Positions 10,470 to 23,500 are shown, counted from the first letter of the stretch. The stretch: DNA of 64,000 bases from Lotus japonicus (GCF_012489685.1 NC_080041.1:107477760-107541759), one strand, 5' to 3'. Program-made: numbers and translations. The notes: generated by a model not told the origin, from the letters alone.

Positions 10470-12282
10470 TAGTTTTTTTATATATGACCAAATTAACTAA
10501 CATTTATATTTTTTTAATACATCTTATATGTCATATATGATGATTATTGCGTTGCACCATATTTTAGTTTGTTATTTTTCTATGCATGAATCAATTACTT
10601 AAATTTCATATTTATTGTAAAATAGAAAAAACATAAATAAGTAAATTGGATATATATCATGTTAAAACCTGGTAAGTTAACCTATAATAACATTCTTAAC
10701 AACAACATCTCGTTCGCAATCTATATTGTTAAAGTCCCCAACAATCAAGGCAATCACTTCATATTGGTAAATTGTAAAGTCTTGCATATTTAGTTCTTCC
10801 TTTGTATAATATAAGACAAAAATTGTTTGAGTCACCAGTTGTCATGTAATCCCTTATTCTTTTAAATGACTGATCAACCCCACTGTCTTTATCAATCATC
10901 TTAGTTATGTCCTTAATTAAAGATTTGGCTAAACTATTTGTTTGCCGCCTAAAACATGTCATTTTACATTAATGTACACACCGAAATAAACTAATATAAA
11001 AATTGTTTCACTTAATAAATGATTAACAATTGTAAGCATATGGTTCATATCTAAAATGATACATTTGTGAAATGTCTTGTTAAAAGTGTCATAGATATAC
11101 AATTACGCAAATTTTGGCTGTCATTTCTTCGACAATAAACATCCAATTTTTTGGAAATTTTGTCAACTCAAAATGAATTGATGAGATCCACCACCGTCGT
11201 TGATTGAGACTCAAATTTACCGACTATTAATGTAAAAGAAAATGCTCTATCGTAAGCTCAATTTTTTTCTTTGAGATGTTTAGACCTCATATTCACCCCC
11301 GTCATCAGATTGGACAGCAAATGAGAAGGATGTGCCAAGACAGATAGTTGAACTTTTTCTTTTATGCAACACAACGAATTTTTTTTTATTTTTTATTCTA
11401 GGACGAACGTTTCCTTTTATGTTTTTTTTTACCTAAGATGTGTCAAGAAAGATATGCTTTTTATCGTGTAATTTAAACAAATAATTGTAACTATATATAT
11501 ATATTAATGTTTTCTAATTCCAGCAATTATAATTTCACTGTCACATTTCACAACTATATATGTAGATACTCCTAGAATTATTAAAATGAATTGTTTGATG
11601 CCAAAAAATTATTAAAATCATGAAAGTTGTACTTAAATTATATATAAAAATATATTTTCAAATTAGTTTTAACATGAAATCATTTTATGTAAAACATTTC
11701 TCCCCGTGAGAGATTTTACTTGTCATTTAAACATAAATAGTATACATAGATCGAGGATGGAGGATGTATCATATGAGAATGAAGTTTTTATGTGAGAGTG
11801 AGAGGAGTTGTTATAAGTCATTAGATCTAATCATAAACGGTAAAGATCAATGGATTTTAATCATCATGTGATTGTCACATGATCAATTAAAAATGTCATG
11901 TGACTTTTTTGAAAAAAATTGCATGACTTCATGTTTTAATCTCGACCGTTCATGATTAAATGTAATGGCTCATAATAACGCATCTCACTCTCACATAAAA
12001 GCTCCATTCTCATACGATACATCCCGTAGAGTAGAGGATGTATATAAATAGTTGTAACTATTTATACATACTATTTATAGTATGTATATATATTATTTTC
12101 TAATCACCATACGACATATTGTTACCATCATGAAAGTTTTACATGCAAAGTGTTCCTCCTCGTGAGACTTTTTTACCTTATGATAATTTGTACAAAAAGT
12201 AGACTATATTGTCATATAGTACATTTTTAACATGAAATTATATTGTGACATTGTGAAATTTAATTTAAAATTACTTTTATCT

Positions 12283-12540
12283 TTTTTTTTTTCGAAAGCA
12301 AAAGATAATAAAATTAATGAGGAAAAAAGTCAAGATATACAACCCGCCTCAATAGGAAGCAAAAGACCACCAAAAAACACCCAATCCAACCCAAAAAACA
12401 ATCATCTACCAACCCTGATAAGCCCTTAAGAAGAAAAGAAAAACCCAAAGCCTAAAGCCTGCCACCCGAAAGAGCAAGAAACAAAAACCCAAAGCCCATA
12501 GAGGTCCCAAGAACAAAGGCACAACCCACAAAACTATCTT
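12283..12540 (-). mobile_element. LINE 3' end fragment (minus strand)
   Basis: Read on the minus strand, this ends in ATTTTATTATCTTTTGCTTTCG followed by a poly-A run (T-run at about 12281-12290 on the plus strand), the usual tail of plant L1-type LINEs. No target duplication was identified and no domain can be read. Confidence 0.4.
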
Positions 12541-12722
12541 ATATTTGTACATATATTTTTATACAAATAATCAAATCATGATTAATTTGTATATTTTTTT
12601 CACTATCAAATTATTATATTTTTATATATATTTTATTTTAAATTTATTATAGATATGTAAATAGCTAATGGAGTTATATTAAAATATATTTTTTTATTAA
12701 TTTAAATATAAAATTATATTCA

Positions 12723-13156
12723 TCTTTTTTTTTAACTCAATAAATAAATTAGATTAAATCAAAGCAAATCCGGCATAGAAGCCAATACATCTGAACGCAA
12801 AAAGCTTGACAACTCCGGGGGACCCTCCTCTATCCAGAGTCCTAGAAGGTAGAGGCGTTCCGGGAAAGGTAGTCAGCACAAGAGTTTCCCTCACGACGCA
12901 CAAAAGAAAGATCAACATGATCAAAAGATTAAACTACACTATGACAATCATGAATAATAGAAAATAAATAAGAAGTTTCATTTGCCTTCTTCCAAGCCTG
13001 AAAAAGAGGTAAACAATCGGTCTCAAATTGAACCCGCCTGAACCCAAGATGCATCGATAACTCTATAGCCCACCTAAGGCTCAAAGCCTCGGCCACTGTT
13101 AGAGAAAGAGTAACAGTTGGAAATTTTACAGCAACCTCGATCACCGGTGTGAGCAT
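12723..13156 (-). pseudogene. LINE-derived RNase H domain (RVT_3-like), truncated and frameshifted
   Basis: The minus-strand translation gives the RNase H core: AEALSLRWAIELSMHLGFRR, then VQFETDCLPLFQAW (the ETD aspartate is an active-site residue in this family). Downstream comes VRREGNSCADYLSRNAST and, after a frameshift, WIEEGPPELSSFLRSDVLAS with a stop at 12759-12761. A T-run at 12724-12733 corresponds to a poly-A tail. This is the C-terminal end of a plant L1-type LINE polyprotein, or of a host gene carrying the same domain. The upstream reverse transcriptase is missing, so it is a 5'-truncated relic, lying inside the Helitron. Confidence 0.75.
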
Positions 13157-15533
13157 TTTAATCTTTAACTATCTAAGGTAAAATTGCTTAGATAACTTTT
13201 GCACCATTTTATCATTAAGACCTGCAATTGAAATAAACCAAATGATTAAAGTTATGGTACCAAAATAAAAAACGGTTTTTAAGTAGGCGCTGCTTCACGA
13301 GAAATAGTTATGAAAATATAAATAAAACTTTACATTGAAATCATTTTAAAAACAAAGCAAAAAAGAAAAAAAGAAAAAAACTTTGCATACTTGACTACAT
13401 TTACATGACGTATCCCCAAGATCCACATCACAAAGTAAAGGTGCTTTAAATGGTTGAGGTATATGTTGACCATGAAATGGTTAAGGTTAGACAATTCACG
13501 GATTTGGATCCTATTATGTATTAATTCTTGCATAATCATGTTATGTGAAGATATGAGTCTTTAATTCTATTTTAATGAAATCTGGGCCATTAATGCATAT
13601 ATGGAGAGAGAAAATTAAAATTGTGCAGGCAATAATACTGACCATCAAATTTTATTAAAAAAAATAATTAAGGGTCCAAATTTTTCACATAATTGCACCA
13701 GAATTGAATGGAAAATTGGTTAAGCTTAGCTAACTTAGTGTCAAACTATTGAGTATTCCACAGAGTGGATCATTTATTCCTTAGAGTGGATCATTTTCTT
13801 AGAGCACAGGTTCTCTATGTAAATACAACATGGAAGATTGGGACATATTTCTCAATTTGATCCTATAAGGGGAAATATAGAGTGGATCAACGCAATTAGC
13901 ATGATAAGTTCAGCCTGGCCTGCTCTTCTTTTTGGCCAAAATATATAGGATACCTCAAATCAGATATCTATCTAATTTCTTGCAAAAATTCTCTGAAAGA
14001 TAAAAAAAAATTCTTCAATGCGGTGCAGCTCTAGTGACGATACAATTTCTTATTGTTCATCTTCCTCAGCGCAACCCTACTTCTCAATGTTCTAACTTCT
14101 AACACACAGACTCAGGCCCTAAGCTTTATCTTTTTCATTTTAGAAATTGTATTATGTATTAATTTTCTGGTTAAAATTTTCCATTTGTTTTCAGGGTGCC
14201 TGCGTCAAGTATGAGAAAGTAAAAATCCGAAGTATTACAATGTCTAAAAAATTATACAACAGAATAAAAGATAAATGATAAGTAAATGATATCAAACTTG
14301 CTGAAAATGTGTATTGCTTTGAGAAAGAAAATTGAAATTAAAAGCCAAAGAAGAAAATATGCATTGATTAGGATTCAAAAATCAAATCACCAAAAAGGAA
14401 TGTTTGGATATTACCTGCAAATGTAACGGGGTTCCAATTGCCAGCAATATATTCAACACAAATTGGTTGGAACGTGTTTCAGTTAAAAAAATTTAGCTAT
14501 GAATCACCATGGCAGAGACCAAATCGTGTCTGTGTTAAAAAGGAGTAAGAAAAAATGAGAAATCTTAGCATGTCTAAGAAATGGTACATCAAAAGAAACC
14601 CTAGGTTCTGATACACTAATTTTCATTTCAATAATTTAAGAAATTGAGTACAACCAAAAAATAATAAGTAGAACCTTAAGGTATTGAATATGAACAAAGT
14701 ATACTCATACAACTTGATCTGTGCGATTTGACCAAAGGTGAGGGCCTTCAAACCGAAGCCACTGGTGATCTTGGAGCAGGGAATGGAGAGGCACAGGAGA
14801 TTGAACTTGGGTATAAAGCATAGGCTTTCTGCCGCGCATCATAGGAGGCTCAAATTTGGGGACAAAGGCAATCAACGGCGATGGCTCTCGTGTGACAGAG
14901 CAAATCAAACGACAACTCCGATCAAGCAGCAGCGATGCGAGGTAAATGAAAGAGAAAAAAATGACCTCGAGAAGAAGGAAGAAATGGGAAGGTCGAAGGA
15001 TTTGCAGGAAGGCACTGCAGAAAAGCAATTCTTCAGAAGGAGATGCAGAAGAGGAATGGAAAAAAATTATCCATTCCTTCCTTGATCCATATGATGTGGA
15101 ACGGCAAAGTTCTGCATCTCCATGATCAAAACAAATATAATGAAGAGAAAAAAAAATGAACAGTACGTGAATGGTATTTTTTTGGTGTTTGAAATGTTAA
15201 GAGCATGTGAATTTATATAGCATTGGTAAAATGAAAAAGGCGGGATTATATGAAAAGAAAAATTTAAATTTTTTCAAAATATAAAACATTGATTTCGTAA
15301 CTTATTGATATATTCCAAATTTAAGATGATATTCTTGTTTGATAAAGGCTTGCCTTGAATATTTTTTTCCACATGTACATAATTAATGGTATATTGCAAA
15401 TTTGAGATGAAGGTCAATTGCAAGAAATAAATCAATTTTATTTTCGGTTATACATGTACAATTTTAAATTTCAACCCACAAGCCAGGAGATACGATGATG
15501 AAGATTCAATCATAGACTACTGTTTAATTCACG

Positions 15534-15757
15534 AATGGGCAATCCGGATTGCTAGGAAAGTTTTAAACTAATTTCATATTTTACCCTTTTTTATTTTTAA
15601 AAAACTAAAAACAAATCAGTTATTTTAAAAAAAAATTGAATCCACGCCATTTGTATGGGCAAATCCGGATTTCTAGGAAATATTGAATCTTTTGATTTAA
15701 ACCAATTTCATATTTTACCCTTTTTTATTTTTAAAAAACAAATACAAATTTGTTATT
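15534..15757. repeat. direct repeat of about 95-100 bp, two copies
   Basis: Copies at about 15534-15626 and 15654-15757 share ATGGGCAATCCGGATT (or ATGGGCAAATCCGGATT), CTAGGAAA and AATTTCATATTTTACCC with TTTTTTATTTTTAAAAAAC. Origin unknown. Confidence 0.75.
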
Positions 15758-15790
15758 TACAGACTTTTGAATGTCAACATTTATGGTTAT

Positions 15791-16044
15791 GGAAAATGCT
15801 GTGGGGCACGACCTTGGGGCTCGTGCACCACGCACGAAGCATTTTCTGGCGGTTAGAAACCGCCAGAAACCGTAGCTTTTCTTTTTATTTTGACAGTTGT
15901 AATTTTGTGGCGGTTTTGAACCGCCAGAAATAGTAGGTTTGCTTTTTTTTTTGGCAGTTGTAATTTTGTGGGGGTTTAAAACCGCCACAAAATTACTCTC
16001 GTGCATTCTTCGTACGTGCACTCTCGTACTATATAGCATTGCTC
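15791..16044. mobile_element. MULE-type MITE, 254 bp, with 9-bp target duplication
   Basis: Flanked by exact TATGGTTAT direct repeats (15782-15790 and 16045-16053). The ends GGAAAATGCTGTGGGGCACGA and, reversed, GAGCAATGCTATATAGTACGA are inverted repeats. The interior has repeated GGCGGTT...AACCGCC palindromes and two copies of a block containing CAGTTGTAATTTTGTGG. The opposed open frames here arise from these repeats. Confidence 0.8.
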
Positions 16045-16350
16045 TATGGTTATTCATGTGCCATTATCATGAAAAATAAGTTTGAATGTCAACATTTATG
16101 GTCGACGGAAATAATAAATTTTTAATTTATTAATTTATTTATTGAATTATTGACTTATTAAATTCGACCAATGAAAATTAATCAATGTGAACCAATCAGG
16201 ATAAGCCATGTGGAAATTAAATAGCAAGAACCAATAAAATGCAAACATGTGGAAATTATGTAGCAATGTGGCCCACTTTGGTGGATGGGCTTTATATATT
16301 ATTAAGATTAATAAATGTAGCTCGAGAAAGTTCAAAGATTCCAAATATAG

Positions 16351-17532
16351 TAAATGAGTAATGTAATGATGAGAAAATAAGAGAGTATGATATAAAACAA
16401 ATGAAATACATTGAAATAAAATGAAAGAGAAAATAAACGTGTACACATTACTCATGCGTGTGCAACGCATATTTAAGGATTTTTTAATAATACAAAAAAA
16501 ATACAAAAACAGTTGAAAAAATGGTATTCACCTCAGTGAGGTGGTTCCAACCACGTTGGAGGCTGAGGTGGCTGGTGGAGTAGAATTCACATGAGTTGTT
16601 GAGTTGAATTTGTGGGGGAATATGCGTGTTTCCAAGGAGGTTACAAGGTGGCAGGGCGACAACTTGAGTTCGCGTGGAGTGATACGATTCCCAACTTGCG
16701 AAGCACGAGGTGTCAGGGACATGATGGAGCTAGTATTTTCCATGGAATAGGGCGAATTCAAAGTTGGCGTAGCACAAGGAGGGGATAACACAACAAAGAC
16801 TATTAATTGTGTTGGCTAACGCAAAGTCAGTGATGTGCTCTGCACGATGCATTAAAGATCGTATTGAATCACGCAAATCAATGAGTTCGTCTTCTTTTTT
16901 GCGAATTTAGTGTGGTTTCTGGTGGTCATGGACTCCTACCTATAAAGGGACAGCTAGAAATGCCAAAAAAATCATCATTTTCACTCTCAACTTCTCTCAA
17001 GTAAATATCGGAGGTAATATCGATCAATCCCAGTCTCAGTAATCCCGAGCTGTTGTATCTTCAAGAAAATCATATTTGAGAGTTGGTCTGGAAGGAAAAA
17101 AGAAGATAGAAATATAAAGATCAGACGATCTTGTGATTCTCGTGGATGGGGGGTTTACGACAAAATTTTTACACCATCACTAGAGGCTCATCATGTCCAT
17201 CCTCCAACTTCGAAGATACGTGCAACACATGCAACCTTTGATCTCAAATTAAACCAGGCATCCATCTCAGAGTACAACACGATAGTTCCCGATCATCCCG
17301 TGTAGAGGAGGCAAAACCCAGACCGAGATGCAAGATGACATTAATATTAGTGTACTGTGGTTGAATGGTTTACAATGATTAATGTATTTGAATGTTTGAA
17401 ATAAAAACTTGAATTAATAAATGAAACGTTTTACTAAAAGGTCCACTTTATTTCATACACCACATCATTATACATCACCGAGAAACATTATCACTGTAGT
17501 GTATCTGATCTCTAACTCGGTTGAGACTCCCT
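16351..17532. other. no gene seen; probably flank of the MULE transposase relic
   Basis: Less AT-rich than the surroundings. Motifs such as GAATTCACATGAG and ACGCAAAT near 16590-16890 resemble motifs at 19690-19930 on the other side of the transposase relic, so this may belong to the same decayed element. No terminal inverted repeat could be confirmed. Confidence 0.35.
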
Positions 17533-19565
17533 CTAGTCTATCCCATTTCGTATATGAGTTGAGTTGGGATGACCTTTAACACATGCTTTGGAAGGTTTTG
17601 GAACAATTTGAGGGTCAGTCCTCGGCTGAATGTTCAGGTCATTATCGATGGTCTGCCATTGTCTTTGATACACATTTAGAATACTCTCGAGCGGATAAGG
17701 AGGGTCCACATACTGATAATAGTTCATGGACTAGCTGGAGCATGTCGTGATCACGTGAGAGCAGGGGTACCTGAATTCTTGGAAGCGACCACACTCGCAT
17801 GTACTCTCATCCAGCCATACACTCCATTTGTAACCATAAAAATGTGTGCGCGGGTTGAATCCTTCCTCCACTTCGAACCTTGTTCGCCCCATGTTATATG
17901 TGTGCATGATATGAGCCATGCTAGTTCCTGATTACTTTTTATGGCGTCCATCACCTTCTTATAGTATAGTTGTCGTCATCCAAATATGTTCTTGCAGTAG
18001 TGCATCTCTAAATAAAATAATCCACGAGCCGACCATATGTGCATTTAACCAGTGTTGTGATCGGCAAGTTTCTAGTGCCCTTCAACACTGTATTAACAAT
18101 CTTAGACAAGTTGGTTGTCATGTGGTTAAATATACAATCATCAGTGTCGCAAGCAATACTCCATTTCTCCTTCATGATGCCATCAATCCACTCCTGGATA
18201 GCCAGGCTAGAATCTTGTAACTTTGCCAACCTTTTCTCAAAAAGATATGAACTAGGCTCGCAACTTGCACAATTTGAATAAATGATGAACAATCGCTCAA
18301 TTAGAACATAACTTGTAGCTAAGTGACATTACAAAAATATCCATCATAATCAGCTCTTGTTTTAGCTTTGTGTTCTTGAACTTGTGGTTGAAGTTACTGA
18401 CAATGTAGCGGATGCAATACACGTGATAAGCGTTTTGAGGCCGCCACCTGTTTCTCACATCAGTCACGACCGAATTTATGTTCGTGCTCATGTCTAATAT
18501 AAGACATCTACCCTATCTCTAGGTGATTTACGTGTGTATTAGACGCAAAATCCATGACCAAGCACTCAATATTTTGCCCCTCGACTATTGCAAAAACTAT
18601 CGTCAAAACATTACATTTGTCGTCTTGTGCTGTGACGATCAAAAAGGTTCCTTTCAACTTCCTTTTTGTCAAAACATAAACCAACATATGAATCATCACC
18701 TATCTGCCACGAGCCAGGCGCATCCATACTAAGAAAAAATCCGTCACTTGATCTAGGTGATCCCAATTAATATATGTATAGTGTGAACAAGAATTCCAAA
18801 AGGGGTGGTGTTCGGGACACCTGAAATAAAATGATTTAAGTCAAATACGATATATTCGACAATATAGAGATAAATTGGTTGTATATACCATGCGCTTCAG
18901 CATAAACATCCATCGGTACAGGCGACACATGGGAGGATTTGTCGTATGAGGTCCATGATTAGAGACAAAGTCACCCTCTTGATCTGTGTCAGAACAATCC
19001 CCACTGGCCCCTTCAACCATTCCTTCATCTTCGTCGTTGCCATCTTCTGAAAACATGGCATCAGCATTGTTAAGACTGTCCCAGTAAGGCAGTAATCATC
19101 ATCATCCAAATTAATTGCGGTGCCCAAAGGAATGCTCTTTCGTTCAACGACATACTCCTCAATTTGTCTAACGCCCTCATCAGTCAATGTTGGTTGGGTA
19201 TTCATTAGATTCGTTGAAATAGGTACTGATGAATTTCCAGCCTCATCAATTTCCACGTACAACTTCAACATTGATATGACAAACTACTAAGTAAAGGCGT
19301 CCATCAAGACTCTCAAGTCTTCATCATCACATATCTCAAGACTTGCAAATTGAATTGGATTTGATGAAGCCATAAACATGAAGGCCACCGTCAATATAGC
19401 CTAGTTACTTCGGAGATTTAATTTCTCATAAATTCTCCTCTTCAAGTTGTTGAAGGTAATATCGTGTTTTAGATGCATGGACCTCTTCTGACATTCGAAC
19501 ATCACACCTTCATTGCCATTGGAAGCTCTACCGTTGTAATAGACAAACACAATTATTTGATTCAT
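17533..19565 (-). pseudogene. decayed MuDR/Mutator-like transposase
   Basis: Minus-strand fragments in several frames follow the order of a MULE transposase. The N-terminal region starts near 19565 (MNQIIVFVYYNGR, then GVMFECQKR and FNNLKRRIYEKL, a PB1-like module usual in these proteins). Transposase-core pieces follow at about 18500-18300 (NRWRPQNAYHVYCIRYI, VSNFNHKFKN) and 18290-18010 (NHMTTNLSKIVNTVLKGTRN, LPITTLVKCTYGRLVDYF). Next is a SWIM zinc finger CECGRFQEFRYPCSH (C-x-C-x9-C-x-H) at about 17800. The tail at about 17700-17540 resembles the family C-terminus (KGHPNSTHIRNGID). Frameshifts and stops separate the pieces, so it is not functional. The family binds element ends and catalyses cut-and-paste transposition in the nucleus. 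Confidence 0.85.
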
Positions 19566-19784
19566 CTTAAAGGTTTCAGAAGGTGCGAAAGATTCGTTTG
19601 AGGCGAGATTATGTTGGAGTCTACAGTGTGGAGATTGCAAGTTCGAAGTGTGTTTTTATCGAAGCCGAACTGTGTTTTTATACTTGGGTCCACTTAAATT
19701 AACATTAAGTCGCCTAGGTCAGCGCAAATTAATGAATTCGTCCTAGTCAAGCGAATTAATGCACGCTCACATCACGTCATTTAA

Positions 19785-19804
19785 AGAGAGAGAGAGAGAG
19801 AGAG
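19785..19804. repeat. (GA)n microsatellite
   Basis: About ten GA units, between the transposase relic and MATE-A. Confidence 0.9.
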
Positions 19805-19969
19805 TCAGCACTGAATTCACCCATTATGACATGAATTACTAGGCCATCTTCCATGTCAAATAACGCTAGTCAGAGCATTGAATTCACCCAACCTTACACG
19901 AATTAATGCAACATTGAATTCGTGTCGATCAACGCAAACTCTTGTCCCATGTCACCCCATATTAAAAAA

Positions 19970-20240
19970 GTTATATTTATTTTGTTCCTTATTAACTGTC
20001 TGCTTTAAAGAAAAATATTTGTTTCTATATATCTATCCATTTAGCATTTCAAGAGAGCATTAAATGACATTTTCTCAAATAGTAATATCATTGTGAGAGT
20101 AATAAATTAAAAAAGATAAAATATATTCTCAAATGGTAAAATAAAAAAAATAATTTTATAAAAATTAAAAACATTAATTGAGTTTTTTAATATGTGTGTT
20201 TCTTCTCATCCTCCCTTGACGGTTAAATAGAAACTAACTT
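19970..20240. mobile_element. degenerate Stowaway-like MITE upstream of MATE-A
   Basis: The motif GTTCCTTATTAACTGTC with a TTTCAAGAGAGCATTAAATGA block recurs almost identically at 56095-56175. The right end CTCCCTTGACGGTTAAATAG resembles a Stowaway terminus. Both copies are decayed at the ends. Confidence 0.5.
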
Positions 20241-20426
20241 GGTATAAAACTAACTAAATAGGAAAATATGTGATGAAATGAAATCCAAACCAAATCAAAT
20301 CATATTGATGGCATAATATTCTATTAATTACAAAATAATTAAAATAAGCAATAAATCACAAATAAATCAACGTGTATCAATTCATGCATCTATATACATA
20401 TTTTTAATAAGGTGTATGTGTATAAG

Positions 20427-20433
20427 TTGACGT
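20427..20433 (+). promoter_or_regulatory. TTGACGT motif (W-box core overlapping as-1-like TGACG) upstream of MATE-A
   Basis: TTGACGT lies 74 bases before the MATE-A start codon. TTGAC is the WRKY core and TGACG the TGA-factor core; both are common in detoxification gene promoters. The motif is short, so function is only inferred. A weak TATA-like ATATACATA lies at about 20393. Confidence 0.25.
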
Positions 20434-20506
20434 TAGCGTTTGGAACTTGGCAATTGTTGCTACTTAAATTATTGATCACAGCTAGTAAAACAATAGGAAG
20501 GAAGCC

Positions 20507-23500
20507 ATGGAAGAAGGTTCAGAGACCGGGAAGAAAACGAAGATGACGCCATTGATGGATGAGCTGAAGAAGGTTGGCAAAATAGCGGCACCAATGGTGG
20601 TGGTGACTGTGCTGCAATATCTTCTGCAAGTGGCGTCAGTGATAATGGTTGGACATCTTAGCCAGCTCTCTCTTTCAAGTGTGGCTATTGCAACCTCCCT
20701 CACCAATGTTTCTGGCTTTAGCGTTTTGGTAAGTTTTTTTCATTTTTCTCATGCCTGTTTTTCATTGTCTGAAAATTGAAGCTTCTTCTGTGAGTAGCTT
20801 CTCGGTTTCAGAACTGATTCTAAGGAAGGAGAAGCAATTCAAACATAATATAAGTGGATCTAAACATGTAATGAGTTGATAAAATGTTTATATGGCTTAT
20901 TGAGTTCTTGATGTAATATTGCAGTCAGGGATGGCTGGTGGATTGGAAACTCTATGTGGCCAAGCTTTTGGAGCACAACAATATGAAAAATTTGGAACAT
21001 ATACCTACACTGCAGTAATATCCCTCACTATGGCTTCTGCACCAATCACTGTTCTATGGATTTTCTTGGACAAAATACTAATGTTCATAGGTCAAGACCA
21101 TGAAATTTCCCATGAAGCTCAGAAATATGCCCTTTGGCTTATACCTGCTCTGTTTGCCTCAGCTATTCTGAAACCTCTAACGCGGTTTTTCCAGACTCAG
21201 AGTTTGATTTCTCCATTGATTCTAAGCTCTTTTGTGGTTTTGTGCTTTCATGTGGTGACTAGTTGGTGCCTGGTGTTTAAGTTGGGGTTCGGACATATTG
21301 GTACTGCAATTGGCTTCAGCTTGAGCACTTGGTTGAATGTGATTCTGCTTTTGTTATTTGTGAAGTGCTCCTCTGCTTGTGAGAAAACAAGGACTCCATT
21401 TTCTAAGAGGGCTTTGTCTGGTTTAGGAGAGTTCTTTCGCCTCTCTGTCCCTTCAGCAGCTATGGTTTGGTAACTATATCTTCTTATTCTCTTTCAGATT
21501 TCACCTGAAATATGTTGTTGTATAGAAAAAATGGCTTCATTGGCTTAAGATTCTTTTTGAAGATTACCAATGACACACTATCAATAGAGGTCACAAAGTG
21601 AAGGGGACTAAACATTTTAAATTTGGGTCATATGGCTATCTGATATCATCAATCTGCAATGTAAAAAATGTTACAAATATAATATAATTTGTGTGTTTGG
21701 ACTTCTATCAGCAAAACTTAAAAGTACTTTCAACGGGATTTCATGTCTCACAATGGATTGAAATGAAAGTGCTTTTAGATGAATGTAACAGAAGTCCAAA
21801 CACACAAGCTTGTGGGACAATTGTGCATTGTACACCCATCAAATTCAATGAGCTCTTGCATGAGTTGGCGTGTTAAAAGGTTATAAAAATAACATAGACC
21901 TTACCTTCTGTTGGGGATTGTTGTTTTTGTTATCCCCACTATTGACCTGTTTTTTGCCAGGTCTTTGTTTTCTGTCCCTGGCTTAGTCCCTAGGCCTTAC
22001 CTCTTTATCAATATATTTGGATTCCCAAAAAATAAATAAATAACATAGACCTAAGACCTCATTGCTGAAGTGGACCTATTATCCACATTCCAAACTCTTA
22101 TTTACTACATTTTTTAAGTCTTAAAGATTTGAAATTTTTTCAGCACAACCACCTATGGTTTTAACCAACATAGTGACTTGTTTTGCCATATATCTTTAAC
22201 TGAATTTTTTTGCCTAACAGCGTCAAATGGTGGGCAAGTGAGTTGCTTGTTTTGCTGGCTGGACTTTTTTCCAATCCAGAGCTGGAGACATCAATTCTCT
22301 CTATATGGTAATGCATATATTGATTTCAGGACATTGTTTCAGAAGAAAATGGAACCATTCTAAATTTCTAATCAGTAATATCTAACCTCTTTTTTTGTAT
22401 GGTGATCAGCTTGACAATCTCTACATTGCACTTCACCATACCCTACGGATTTGGGGTTGCTGCTAGGTCTGTTTCCCACTTCATCAAACTATATGGTAAT
22501 TTGTGCATGTTTGGAAACCCTTCTACAATTGGTTCTGAAACCAGAATCCGTTATGAGAAAAAGCTTTCATGATTTCTTCTGAGTTTCAAAACTGATATTC
22601 GTGAAAGAGAAGCTGATCCAAACGTGCTATTTGTCCATTCATTACTATTAGCATGTGAGCATGGTCAAAAGTGACACTTTATTGTATGTGACAGCACTAG
22701 AGTTGCAAATGAATTGGGAGCTGGGAATCCAAAAGCAGCTAGAGTGGTTGTTTCTATAGCCATGTCCCTTGCATTTATAGAGGCTGTCATTGTGAGCACA
22801 GCCCTGTTTGGCTTCAGACACATCCTAGGTTATGCCTATAGCAGTGATAGGGTGGTTGTTCATTATGTGGCTGTCATGACCCCTCTGCTATGTCTCTCTG
22901 TTTTTACGGACAGCTTGCAAGCAGTTATTTCAGGTTAACTACTCTTCCTTGCTCCCTTTTGCTTGTTGCCTTGAAATATAATGTTACGTTTAAATGTATG
23001 CATTTGTTATTACAATAGTTCACTATTTGTTTGGAACTTTGGATACAAATCAAAGAGCAATTTATTGGAGCTTATTTAGGGCATTCTTTAGTAAATAAGT
23101 TCTAATAAACTTGTATACAAATGAGCTCATATCAACATCGGTAATGAATATAGGTCGTTTGGGAGAACTTATTTGATCTTATGTCATAGACCAACATGTT
23201 TGGACCAACTTGTCTATGCTCAAAGTCAATTTTAAAATTCAGAATCTACTCACAGTAGCTTCTCCCTACAATTGATTCTAGCTTTAGAATCAATTGTAGA
23301 TGGATTTCCAAACATGCAATGTATGTGCTTACGCAAGTGTTTAGATAAGCTTATGCATATAATTTATGACCACCTTATAACCTATTCAGAGTGTATTTTC
23401 ATAAGCTGCTTACATTAGCTTAATAATAAGCATTTAGACGTATCTATAAGGCTGAGTTTATTTAAGTTAGTTTCTCAAATTAGCATATGAATTATAGCTG

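Larger units (their letters stand above)
9809..16307 (-). mobile_element. 6.5-kb Helitron, non-autonomous, with nested insertions
   Basis: The minus strand has a Helitron 3' end: hairpin CCGTGCAACGCACGG (9822-9836), nine bases, then CTAG (9809-9812) and flanking T. The other end reads TCTTAATAATATATAAAGC from 16307, preceded by A. Joining the flanks (TTTCGAA-A and T-TAATAAATGTAGCTCGAG) recreates the uninterrupted repeat at about 1425-1455, so insertion was between A and T as expected for Helitrons. Inside are a Stowaway MITE with a minisatellite (9952-10469), LINE fragments with an RNase H remnant (12283-13156), and a small MULE-type MITE (15791-16044). No Rep/helicase frame is visible. The stretch 13157-15530 has two overlapping opposed frames (14705-15085) that I cannot identify; they might be captured host sequence. 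Confidence 0.75.

Noticed and set aside
14705..15085. Two opposed open frames of about 110 codons
   Set aside because: No recognisable domain on either strand and no splice context. They overlap completely, so at most one could be real; left as unexplained Helitron content.
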